Source: Candidatus Methanohalarchaeum thermophilum (GTDB lineage: Archaea; Halobacteriota; Methanonatronarchaeia; Methanonatronarchaeales; Methanonatronarchaeaceae). From it: a DNA stretch of 64,000 nucleotides. The stretch is taken from the NCBI GenBank assembly GCA_001914405.1, contig MSDW01000001.1:1429169-1493168 (forward strand), in the 5' to 3' direction. Below the pieces are notes generated by a model. That model ran no database searches. It worked only from the letters and a program-made list of their open reading frames with translations, and was not told the DNA's origin. A program made the position numbers and the translations under genes. Shown here piece after piece: positions 8,716 to 16,674 of the stretch (positions are counted from its first letter, which is position 1; each line of letters starts with the position of its first letter).

Positions 8716-9249
8716 ATGAATGGTACTGAGCTGCCAATTTTTCTTCTTTAGGGGGGGTTGGGTATGGTGTTATATCTTTTCTTTTTTTTTGGGGGTTGGT
8801 GTTTCTTTTTTTATTTAGAGGATGTGTTGTTGGGGATATAATTTTTTTCTGTCCATTTGTTTTCTTTCTTTTTGGTGTTTGGGTGGGTATGTGGGTGGTT
8901 GAGAAGTTTTCTTTGGGAGGTGTTTTTGGGTATTTGGTCTGTGACTGTAATTTTCTTGGAATCAACTTTTCTGGGTAGTGAAGGTTGGTGGAGAGGGAGG
9001 GAAAGGCCAGCCACTAAATGTGGCTGGCAGAGGGGTGGTACCGTGAATTGATAGGGTTGGGGTGACTCCGCCTAGGAGGGGGGTGTCTGTGAGGGCTTTT
9101 AAAACCCCTAATCTCGCAAGTTTTCCTATCCTGGCAGTTTCCTGAGAAAGAGAAGGGAGCCGAGGGAGCGGCCTCGTAGCAATACAAGTCGCTGGAGTAG
9201 TGAACAAACGAGAAGCCCTCTCTCTCTTTAGAGAGGGAGAGGAGGTCAC
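8716..9249 (+). mobile_element. Non-coding IS200/IS605-derived element, copy 1
   Basis: About 490 bp are nearly identical to 43741-44240, differing by a 2-bp indel near the start, one C indel and one substitution. The first 270 bp are extremely G/T-rich on the plus strand. The rest is foldable, including a 9-bp perfect hairpin GCCAGCCAC-taaat-GTGGCTGGC at 9006-9028. The 3' end (9211-9249) is a GAAGCCCTC palindrome ending GGAGGTCAC, typical of archaeal IS1341-type right ends. It directly follows TTGAT, the last part of which is the stop codon of the FMN subunit gene. No credible protein is encoded. It is probably a non-autonomous element mobilised in trans. Confidence 0.75.
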
Positions 9250-9752
9250 AAACCTTGTTAAGAAATTAAAGTAGGTTTATTTTTTCTTTATTTTGCTATT
9301 AAGTTTGTCATCTTCTAGAAAACTAACTATTTTAAGGACTAAAGAGATAAAAAAATGGGATTAGAATATATGGAGAAATCTTTTTAGGTAAATAGAGTGT
9401 TCAGGTGTAATAGTATAGATTAAGAGCTTATTTAATTCATTATCGTAGATTAAAGCTTTTAAAGGTTAAGGATGTCAATTAAACAGGTTTGAGGGTGAGA
9501 AAGTTTAGTTAAGATTATGGCTTCGGAAGGATTTTTTGGAAGTTGTTGTTGTTGAATCAAAAATTGATCCTGATTGATTAAAATGTTGATTTAAGGTTTT
9601 TATTTGGTGAAATAATTTTTAATAATGTTTTTTTGATTTTTGGCTTAGTCTTAGTTTTAAGAGCTTATAAGAGTGGATTATAGTAGATTGTTTTTTCTAG
9701 TTTCTGCTTTGGGTATGTAATGTAGCGAGTTTTGACAACCTACATAAAGACC
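9250..9752. other. AT-rich intergenic DNA, nothing recognised
   Basis: About 500 bp between the mobile element and the peptide promoter. I see scattered short direct matches but no open frame, tRNA or clear insertion-element end. Confidence 0.5.
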
Positions 9753-9783
9753 TACAGGCGCACCTGTAAAATTGCTTTATAAG
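9753..9783 (+). promoter_or_regulatory. Palindromic operator plus TATA box for the peptide-prenyltransferase operon
   Basis: The 16-bp inverted repeat TACAGGCGCACCTGTA (9753-9768) lies directly upstream of a GCTTTATAAG TATA element (9774-9783). A start of transcription near 9803-9808 would leave a short leader before the peptide gene. A GGCACCT (9789-9795) / AGGTGCC (9821-9827) pair could also fold over the peptide start region. An operator position overlapping the TFB recognition element is inferred. Confidence 0.55.
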
Positions 9784-9816
9784 TGGATGGCACCTATTTT
9801 GAGTTAAGAAGAAATA

Positions 9817-9909
9817 ATGGAGGTGCCTAAGTTGGAAGAAAAGGAAAAGGAAGAGGAAATAGCAGAGGAAATATTTGAAGAAGAAAGCACGACATATACA
9901 CTTTGGTGA
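9817..9909 (+). CDS. Small acidic peptide, candidate precursor of a modified peptide
   Basis: A 30-codon frame runs from ATG 9817 to TGA 9909. An alternative TTG start at 9832 has an excellent GGAGGTG site 6 nt upstream and would give 25 residues. The N-terminal part is almost wholly Glu/Lys/Ile (leader-like) and the last seven residues, STTYTLW, are hydroxyl and aromatic residues ending in Trp. The stop is 14 bp before the UbiA-type prenyltransferase start, and a palindrome-TATA promoter precedes it. I do not recognise the peptide family. A precursor modified at the C-terminal Tyr or Trp by the neighbouring membrane enzyme is inferred from layout only. Confidence 0.55.
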   Translation: MEVPKLEEKEKEEEIAEEIFEEESTTYTLW

Positions 9910-9923
9910 GGAACGAGGTTTAG

Positions 9924-10862
9924 ATGTATAATAGAAAAATCGATAAGATTAAGGGATTTTTGGAATTATCGATTATTCCTCCACATGTTTATTTTCCAAT
10001 CTTAATTCTTTATTTTTTTATATTTATATTAACTGAGGGTATACCTAGTAATGTACTTGGAAGGTTTTTAATAGTTTTTTTATTTGGTTTAATTAATTCT
10101 ATGTCTATAACTTTTTTTAATAATGTTAGTGATTACGAGGAGGACAAAATTAAAGGAAAAAGAAATCTTGTTACTGAAGAAATTTTGTCTATAGATGTTG
10201 GGATTTATTTGTCAATGTTTTTGTATCTGATTGGACTCGTATTCTCAGTTGTTTTATCTTGTTCTATAGATTATTTTATTATAGTTCCTTATGTTGTGTT
10301 CTCTTTTTTTACTTGGTGGTATTCAGATCGTTTCTTTTTAGGGAATTTTTTTGGGTTTAGGTTGAAGGAAAATTACTTGACGGAATTGATTACTTATCTG
10401 GTCACATTTCCTTGTTTTTCTCTCTCGGGTTGGCTGATAATGACTGATTTAGACATGAAGGTATTTTTGATTGTATTTTTGTTTACTACTTTAGTGATTT
10501 CTTTTATGTTATTAAAGGATATTAAGGATTTATCTTCTGATAAAAAATCTGGAATATCTTCATTTGCTGTTGTATATGATATTAGTACATTATTGAAAAC
10601 TTCAAGCTATTTAAATATAGTTTTCTATTTTGGGTTAATTTACCTTGGGCTTAGAAACTACTTAAGTTGGGGCGTTTTTTTTATTTTGTTGCCTCTAGCT
10701 TTCTTCTTGAAAGAAGTCTACTATCCATTAAGGTCTAAAAAGTGGAAGATAAGTATGGAGATGAGAGGAATTGTAAAAAAATACTATTTAAATATATATT
10801 TTACTTTTTTGATTTTGATTTTAGGTTTAATTGTAGATAATTTTTTGATATTCAGATTTTAA
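9924..10862 (+). CDS. UbiA-family membrane prenyltransferase
   Basis: The 312-residue protein is very hydrophobic, with about eight or nine membrane segments. Both UbiA aspartate-rich motifs are present: NNVSDYEED (residues 66-74) and DIKDLSSDKKSG (199-210), which bind the prenyl diphosphate through magnesium. These enzymes move isoprenyl chains onto aromatic or glycerol acceptors in the membrane. It is divergent from the archaeal lipid enzyme DGGGP synthase in its N-terminal region, and no quinone or heme genes are nearby. The coupling to a tiny acidic peptide gene suggests an unusual acceptor. Its last 11 bp overlap the convergent FIST gene. Confidence 0.8.
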   Translation: MYNRKIDKIKGFLELSIIPPHVYFPILILYFFIFILTEGIPSNVLGRFLIVFLFGLINSMSITFFNNVSDYEEDKIKGKRNLVTEEILSIDVGIYLSMFLYLIGLVFSVVLSCSIDYFIIVPYVVFSFFTWWYSDRFFLGNFFGFRLKENYLTELITYLVTFPCFSLSGWLIMTDLDMKVFLIVFLFTTLVISFMLLKDIKDLSSDKKSGISSFAVVYDISTLLKTSSYLNIVFYFGLIYLGLRNYLSWGVFFILLPLAFFLKEVYYPLRSKKWKISMEMRGIVKKYYLNIYFTFLILILGLIVDNFLIFRF

Positions 10863-12210
10863 ATGTTAGGTTAGTTCCTCCACCGGAGAAAAATATTTCC
10901 CTGTCAACTTCGGTCAAATAATCTTGATTTTGTTGGTTCTCTGGCAAGTAAGCTGCTGGAGGATATGTAAATATGGCTAAATAATTTTCTTCTAATTTTT
11001 CCTCAAAATGTTTTCTATATTTCATTAGTTTCTCGCCAAAAGTTGCTACAGTTGAAAGATCAATCGAAGTTAATTTAAATCTATTTTTATCTTTTACTTT
11101 ATTTATAGAAGAAATATATTTTAGAAGTTTTCCCCTTGATGGCTCGTATCCAAGTATAGCTTCTTTTGAAAAATTTGATAGGTCGATATATGTTGGATAA
11201 AGGCTGAAGGGGAAGGAATTTTTGATACCTATCTGGGTTCCTCCATATGTTTCTTCATTAAATAGAAATAATATGTACGGTGTTTCTGATGAAACCTTTC
11301 CTTTCTCAAAATCTTCTTTTAGTTCTTGATCTTCAATCTTAGAACTGGAATCTATTTCGTTAACGACATCTTTTACTGTTTGATTGTTTATCTTAGTGAT
11401 AATATTTTGAATGCATTCAATCTCAATTTCCTTAATCGGTTCTATTTCTTTTTTTACGATTTCTTTATTTTTCTTAAGATCATCAGTCTTTGAGGGATAT
11501 ATATCATCATAAATAGGTTTAGATCCATTTTTTTCAATTAAAAGTATTGATAAATCACCTTTAATATTTCTATAGTTAGAAAATACATTAGGAGAGTCTA
11601 AACCTAAGTTAGAGTGCCCTAGGTTTATGTTTACTACCGGCGTAGATTCTTGGTTTGAAAATTTCTCTAGGACCTTGTTAGGAGGCCTGACATTTCCTTT
11701 TTTGTATAAATGATCTGAAAAACCTTTAATTAAGTCTTTATTATTTTTCGTTATTTTAGGCCTGATATCATAGTACTTGGCCTTTGCTAGAGTTTTAAAT
11801 AAATCTCTCCGATTCCTAAAGTAAATTATAGGTGAGTGTATTACAGCTAAATCCTTTTCTTTTATATCTAGTTCTTTAATCAGGTCTTTACCGGATTCGT
11901 TAAATTTACTGTATTTAAATGACTTTACTCTAAATCTAGCTTTTTTATCTTCTATTAAAGTTAAAAAAACCCCATCTGTTCTCAATTCACCCCTAAATAA
12001 TGCCCCATCAATGGTACCACCTGTTTGAGGAATATTACCGAACTCTTTTTCTATGATTTTGAGGATATCTTGATAGTTGCCACTATACCTTTTTGTTGAA
12101 TAAATTAACGCTAGATCAGGTTTCATCTCCTTTTTTTTGGCCTTATTAACAACATTCGAAGCTGCCTTAATTGGTTCATTTTCGTTACTAAAGAATGTAC
12201 AAGATCTCAT
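10852..12210 (-). CDS. FIST-domain sensory protein
   Basis: The 452-residue soluble protein begins MRSCTFFSNENEPIKAASN, and the pattern DLALIYSTKRY ... GGTIDGALFRGE ... GVFLTLI matches the FIST N domain. The C-terminal part (YILFLFNEETYGGTQIGIKN, then AIFTYPPAAYLP) fits the FIST C domain. FIST domains are predicted small-ligand sensors, perhaps for amino acids. A Lys/Glu-rich linker lies between. It is the last gene of a KaiC-like / roadblock / FIST operon, 9 bp after the roadblock gene. The ligand is unknown. Confidence 0.7.
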   Translation of the reverse strand: MRSCTFFSNENEPIKAASNVVNKAKKKEMKPDLALIYSTKRYSGNYQDILKIIEKEFGNIPQTGGTIDGALFRGELRTDGVFLTLIEDKKARFRVKSFKYSKFNESGKDLIKELDIKEKDLAVIHSPIIYFRNRRDLFKTLAKAKYYDIRPKITKNNKDLIKGFSDHLYKKGNVRPPNKVLEKFSNQESTPVVNINLGHSNLGLDSPNVFSNYRNIKGDLSILLIEKNGSKPIYDDIYPSKTDDLKKNKEIVKKEIEPIKEIEIECIQNIITKINNQTVKDVVNEIDSSSKIEDQELKEDFEKGKVSSETPYILFLFNEETYGGTQIGIKNSFPFSLYPTYIDLSNFSKEAILGYEPSRGKLLKYISSINKVKDKNRFKLTSIDLSTVATFGEKLMKYRKHFEEKLEENYLAIFTYPPAAYLPENQQNQDYLTEVDREIFFSGGGTNLTFKI

Positions 12211-12219
12211 TTTAGGTTC

Positions 12220-12576
12220 TTAGGTTATTATTTTATTTACTTTGTCTCTAGTACCTATAGCCTCCATCTTTATTAAATCACGATGCGCTTCTTCTTCTGT
12301 AACCACAGCCAGAACTGTTGATTGGGATGACGGATAAAAAACCACCTGAAGTTCATCAAACGAAAAGTCCACACTGTCAAGATTTTTTTTCTTAATCTCG
12401 TTTATAACATATTTAACTTGGTTTTTCATCCATTTCATCAACTTGATTATTTCATTCTTATCTCCCGGTATCCTTACTTGTATTATTTCACCATCTAATC
12501 TGTATAGAATACAGGCTTTTACTCCAGGGATATTCGATAATTCCCTTAATTCCTTATTTAATTTATCTACCTTCAT
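12220..12576 (-). CDS. Roadblock/LC7-like domain protein
   Basis: The 118-residue protein has the short alpha-beta layout of the roadblock/LC7 (MglB-like) fold: IPGVKACILYRLDGEIIQ, then helices, then LQVVFYPSSQSTVLAVVT. Such proteins dimerise and regulate small GTPases or other NTPases. Its ATG overlaps the stop of the KaiC-like ATPase gene by 4 bp, implying translational coupling and possibly a complex. Assignment rests on fold pattern and context. Confidence 0.6.
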   Translation of the reverse strand: MKVDKLNKELRELSNIPGVKACILYRLDGEIIQVRIPGDKNEIIKLMKWMKNQVKYVINEIKKKNLDSVDFSFDELQVVFYPSSQSTVLAVVTEEEAHRDLIKMEAIGTRDKVNKIIT

Positions 12577-13451
12577 TCTTCCTTCTCAGTCCTTAAAACT
12601 TCTTCAATTACCTTGTCAGGCTTTTCATCTCTAGTCCAATTATTTCTCAAAATCTCCAATCTATTTAAGATGCTCTCTTGGACTTCTCCATCTAATTTAC
12701 TCTTTACTTCTTTTTTGGCCTCAACAAACTTTTCATCATATCTTTTATGAGATCTGATATCTTTTAATTGATCTTCGGATGCCTCTACTACTAATCCTAG
12801 CCCAGAAAGAATATCAATAGGATAAACGCCTTCACCATGATTAGTTCCTCTATTTTTAATGATCTTAAGTGTTCTATCATACATTTCTCCAAATCCTAGG
12901 TTTTCTAGATGTACAACGCTGTCAGCAAGATATAAAGGAGTTGAGCTGTCTTCATCATTAGAGAGCCCTCTTTCTTCAAGAGTTATTACAGCTGTTGAGA
13001 TATTTCTCAGTCCCTCAAAAAATTTACTAAGAGCCTTTCTTTCGTTTTTACTTCTTAAAGAAAAGGTTAAATGGGTTAATGGATCTATAATAACTCTAGA
13101 TGCCCTAGATCTCTTATCTTTTCCTCTTATTTTTTTTAATAGATCTTTTGAAAGAAATAGAACATCTTCTCCAAATTCATGGATAATTTCAAGTTGATTA
13201 TTCTCAAGGTATTTAGTTATTTCATCCCAACCCATATCCTTGCATTCCTTCACGATCTGTTTCTTAGTCATCTCAAAGGAGACATAAGTAACCTTTTCTC
13301 CTCTATTTAGTCCGTATAGTGCATATTGAAGGCCAAAAGTAGTTTTTCCAACACCTGTTTTACCATAAACTAAATTAACCGTTCCTTCCCTGTACCCTCC
13401 TCCTAATATTGGATCAAGACCGTACACTCCAGTTTTAATTTTATCACTCAT
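12573..13451 (-). CDS. KaiC/RadA-like RecA-superfamily ATPase
   Basis: A single KaiC-type ATPase domain: GVYGLDPILGGGYREG, Walker A YGKTGVGKTTFG near residue 31, and a Walker B-like SRVIIDPLTHL strand. It has about 292 residues, half the length of two-domain KaiC, as in archaeal KaiC-like signalling ATPases. The start is the ATG at 13451; a TTG at 13457 is also possible. It is the first gene of the operon with roadblock and FIST genes. A signal-relay role, with the FIST protein as sensor and the roadblock protein as regulator, is inferred. Confidence 0.8.
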   Translation of the reverse strand: MSDKIKTGVYGLDPILGGGYREGTVNLVYGKTGVGKTTFGLQYALYGLNRGEKVTYVSFEMTKKQIVKECKDMGWDEITKYLENNQLEIIHEFGEDVLFLSKDLLKKIRGKDKRSRASRVIIDPLTHLTFSLRSKNERKALSKFFEGLRNISTAVITLEERGLSNDEDSSTPLYLADSVVHLENLGFGEMYDRTLKIIKNRGTNHGEGVYPIDILSGLGLVVEASEDQLKDIRSHKRYDEKFVEAKKEVKSKLDGEVQESILNRLEILRNNWTRDEKPDKVIEEVLRTEKEE

Positions 13452-13573
13452 AATCAAAACCTGAAATTAATTTGTTTTTAAATATTGGATATGGAATATT
13501 AAAACCTAAACCCAAATTACCTCTAACCTAAATTACCTATTACATTTCGAATAAATGAAATAATTTCTATTTT

Positions 13574-13990
13574 AACTTATTTGGTGAGAAATCCCCCTCC
13601 TAGATCTTTGGTTTAGGTGGGGATGAGTCAGCACTAAGATGTTTGTATTGGGGAATCGAATAGGGTTTTGTTGAGAGGTTTCGAGCATATGGGCTGAGTT
13701 TGAGCAGCCGAGTGCCTCGGGAATTTAGGTTCTTCCGCAAAGGGATACGTGGAAGACCTCGGAACGGAGCCCCAGTAATCGGACTGGGCCCCGTAACTGG
13801 GGCATATGATAGTGATGGATATAGGGGATGTTCTGGGAAAACAGTTTAAGTCCTTGTAACCTGCTAACTAGACCCGAGCCGAGCTCGGCATACACCCCCT
13901 GGTAGGGAGCTATGAGCCTCGGAACCTGAAGAACTCTAAATAGGTGGAAGCACATTCCTAATCTTTGAGTTAGGCAGATGAGGAGGTCAC
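13574..13990 (+). mobile_element. Non-coding IS200/IS605-derived element with structured interior
   Basis: The left end (13574-13630) and right end (13945-13990, ending GGAGGTCAC) are palindromic ends of the family seen throughout the window. The interior is far more GC-rich than the surroundings and has strong hairpins, such as GCCCC-GTAACT-GGGGC and CCGAG/CTCGG. No protein frame is credible. An omega-RNA-like transcript or other structured RNA is possible. Confidence 0.6.
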
Positions 13991-14106
13991 AAGCAATGAA
14001 TCGTAAAACCTAGGTTCCTTTAGGGAAAAGGAACGAGTGCATTTCTATCCTGATAAAAAATTTAGGTGCACAAGGAAAAATGTGTTTTTTGATAGAAACT
14101 GCCAGT

Positions 14107-14446
14107 TTATCTTATCAGTCGGCTGAAGACCTCTTTCAAAATCAGAGATTTTTGGAAGATGGCCTCCAGGGCCTAAGGAGGTTTACTTCTTGCCACCGTC
14201 AAATCATCTCAGTCCAGGGCCAAGGGTATCCAAGAAGCTTTATTCGGGGAGATTCTCTGGCCCAAGCCAGCGAACTTGGTAACCAGAACTCTCAATCTGT
14301 CCACGGGCTCTAGCCTTCGGCCACAACCCCTGCCTACAGCCAAAACCTAAGACACGAAGCCATTTAAGCCTTATAGGTTGATTCATCTCTCTATCAAAAT
14401 CAAAGATCTTGGAAAGAGGCCTCCTCAACCATTAAGATAAGGAGTT
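14107..14446. mobile_element. Fragment flanked by inverted left ends
   Basis: A left end facing right (TTTATCTTATCAG..GAAGACCTC, 14107-14168) and a left end facing left (14383-14446) enclose about 215 bp of GC-rich DNA. The arrangement differs from the usual left-end/right-end pair and looks like a rearranged or nested insertion. No coding frame is credible. Confidence 0.5.
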
Positions 14447-14982
14447 AGAATCTTTTTGGGTTAGGATATAACTCAAACTGAGCATAATTTTGACTTCTTC
14501 GTTGATTTTTTTAACTTCCGTGAGAGTTTGAGAGAGCGACATAGTCCCGGTTCTTTAGGATGGGAACTATGCTGCTTTGTCATTGTCAGCCGAAAGGTTC
14601 ATAAAGCTACTTATTTGATGTGCTAGTGACTGGTTCATGGTTAGCTCCGAGGCCCCAAGTTGTGTGGAAGGGTTAGGATATGAGGGAATGAATTCTTTCA
14701 TGCATTACGCCTTCTACTGTGAACAGGAGTCCTTGTGACAGGGCAGGGCAGGGCAGAGCAGGGCAGAGCAGGGCAGGGCCCGGGAAGCCACTACCGGTGG
14801 ACTCAGCCTCTGTGCTGGTGCTCCAGTAAAAAGTTAGCGAAGATAAGTAGGTATGTAGGTAACTGTTTAGGATGTCTATGAAGAGAGTGTTTCTCTTCAT
14901 GCTACTTCTTTTGGTGCCCCGAAAGCAGATGGCATGAGTAGATGGATGGAATCCTTTTCCTTTAGGAAAAGGGGGATGTCAC
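14447..14982 (+). mobile_element. Non-coding IS-derived element related to 16195-16633
   Basis: The right end is a clear palindrome (CCTTTTCC-tttag-GAAAAGGGGGATGTCAC, 14951-14982). The interior motif GGAAGCCACTACC followed by a GCCT-TGTG and an AGGTAGGTA/GTAAC stretch recurs at 16430-16480, so the two are relatives. The left boundary is uncertain. It holds a GGGCA microrepeat. No protein is encoded. Confidence 0.55.
14741..14780 (+). repeat. GGGCA pentanucleotide tandem repeat
   Basis: Eight 5-bp units of GGGCA or GAGCA run together inside the non-coding element, the last ending in GGGCC. Slippage is the likely origin. Confidence 0.85.
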
Positions 14983-15023
14983 GGCAGAGGTAGTTCAAAT
15001 TAATTTATGTTGGAGGTTCTATT

Positions 15024-15992
15024 TTAGAGGTTTATACCTAGCTTTTTGACTAGTTCCTTGTATCTGTTTCTTATTGTGACTTTTGTGACGGAGGCTATTT
15101 CTGCAATTTCTTTTTGGGTTTTCTTTTCTCCGCATTCGATTGAAGCTATATAAATGGAGGATGCTGCAATTCCTGTGGGGCCTTTTCCGCTTAGTATGTT
15201 TTTTTCTTCAGCTTTGTGGATGATTTTTTTAGCTTTTTCTTTTACTTTTTCTGATAAGTTTAGTTTAGAGCAAAATCTGGGAATAAAGTCTCTTGGACTT
15301 ACAATATTTAGATCTAAATTTAATTTTCTTGATATAAATCTAAATGTTCTTCCTATTTCCTTTTTAGATATTCTAGAAACTTCTGCTATTTCTTCTAATG
15401 TTCTTGGTACATCAAGCTTTCTACATGAGGCATAGAGGGATGCTGCACTAACTCCTTCAATACTTCTGCCTTGGATCAGGTTTTCGTCTACAGCTTTTCT
15501 ATATATGAGAGCTGCTGTTTCTCTTAAATTTTTGGGTAAATTTAACTGTGAGGACATTCTGTCGAGTTCTCCAAGAGCAAAAAGAAGGTTTCTTTCGGTA
15601 GAGTCCTTTACTCTGGCTCTTTTTTGCCATTTTCTTAGTCTGTAAAGTTTTGTTTTTTTATTTGATGGTATTTTACTTCCATAAGAATCCTTATTTTTTG
15701 TATCGATCATTGTTGATAGTCCTTTATCGTGTAAAGTGTATGTCATTGGGGATCCTACTCTGCTTTTGTTTTCTCTTTCTTTTTCATCGAATGCTCTCCA
15801 TTCTGGTCCTGGATCGATAAAGCTATCTTCAACGACTAAACCGCATTCCTCACAGATCAATTCAGCCCTCTCTGAATCTAGATAAAGTTTACTTCCGCAT
15901 TCAGGGCATTTTCCTATTTTTTCATATCCACCTATAGATTCGGGAATAAACTCTCCTTTAATCCTCTCTTCTTTAGATATATTGCCAGTCAA
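15024..15992 (-). CDS. tfb: Transcription initiation factor B (TFB, TFIIB homologue)
   Basis: The 322-residue factor has an N-terminal zinc ribbon (C29-x2-C32 ... C47-x2-C50), a B-finger/linker containing [13 protein letters not shown], and two cyclin-like repeats ending in a helix-turn-helix ([20 protein letters not shown]). It recruits RNA polymerase to TATA-bound TBP and contacts the BRE. The start is TTG at 15992 preceded by GAGGT. It is monocistronic, with insertion-element remnants on both sides. Confidence 0.93.
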   Translation of the reverse strand: MTGNISKEERIKGEFIPESIGGYEKIGKCPECGSKLYLDSERAELICEECGLVVEDSFIDPGPEWRAFDEKERENKSRVGSPMTYTLHDKGLSTMIDTKNKDSYGSKIPSNKKTKLYRLRKWQKRARVKDSTERNLLFALGELDRMSSQLNLPKNLRETAALIYRKAVDENLIQGRSIEGVSAASLYASCRKLDVPRTLEEIAEVSRISKKEIGRTFRFISRKLNLDLNIVSPRDFIPRFCSKLNLSEKVKEKAKKIIHKAEEKNILSGKGPTGIAASSIYIASIECGEKKTQKEIAEIASVTKVTIRNRYKELVKKLGINL

Positions 15993-16194
15993 ATTTTTAC
16001 CTCAGAGATTCGAGTTTGAAGAATACAGTTATTTGGTTTTTAGGTTAACTGCCCTACATTTTAACAAATAGTTTGTCATTCCTATTAAAGAATTTGAAAA
16101 CCCCAAGTACAACAGCAGTAGTTAAAAAGTAAGAATAATCTTCTATCAGAAAAGCAGACCTACATCATAGTAATGAATTCTAAATGTTAGCTTA

Positions 16195-16633
16195 ACCTTT
16201 GGCCCAGGAGGTCGACTTCCTGAGTTTTTGGTTTGGGTGGTGGTGTGTTGGGTAGGGTAGGATATGATTTGAGAGGTAATTTGATGATATATGGGATGTT
16301 GGGTTGGATAGCTCTCTAGTTTTTTGATCTGGTGGGGGGTGTTAGGGGGTAAAGGGGGTATGAATAGTTTTTCTGAACGAAGAAGTTTTCTTCTGACATC
16401 AGGGGCACTGTTGCCGGTGTCCGGAAGCCACTACCATTGACCTGGGCCTTTGTGTATCAAGCTAGGCAAAGGTAGGTAGGTAACCACAAAACAAGATAGG
16501 TGGATGTTCCATCTCTGGCAGGACGTTTCTGTAAAAAACTCCGTTAGGTAATCAGAAAACCAGATTATACGACACGAATGAATAGGACGGAAGCACTTTT
16601 CCCTAATAACAGGTTAGGTGGGGAGGAGGTCAC
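16195..16633 (+). mobile_element. Non-coding IS-derived element
   Basis: The left part (16195-16255) has a degenerate palindrome. The right end (16589-16633) is GGAAGCACTTTTCCC ... GGAGGAGGTCAC. The interior shares the GGAAGCCACTACC and AGGTAGGTAGGTAACC modules with 14447-14982. The first half is G/T-rich like the 534-bp element. No protein is encoded. Confidence 0.6.
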
Positions 16634-16674
16634 TGTAGTGGAAAATTATTAGCCATAATAGAACTTGAATTGGA

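Noticed and set aside
8796-9051. Small frames in the 534-bp element, repeated at 43823-44078
   Set aside because: They occur in several frames on both strands with extreme composition (Phe/Gly/Trp or Thr/Pro/Lys), lack ribosome sites, and are identical only because the DNA is duplicated.
8716-9249. Group II intron or retron as explanation of the 534-bp element
   Set aside because: No domain V-like hairpin, no reverse transcriptase, and the right end is a clear IS1341-type palindrome.
13725-13955. Minus-strand 76-residue frame in the structured element
   Set aside because: Overlaps strong RNA-like hairpins, has no ribosome site and no related protein pattern.
14741-14780. GGGCA repeat as a CRISPR or regulatory array
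   Set aside because: Units are 5 bp with no spacers; simple slippage repeat.
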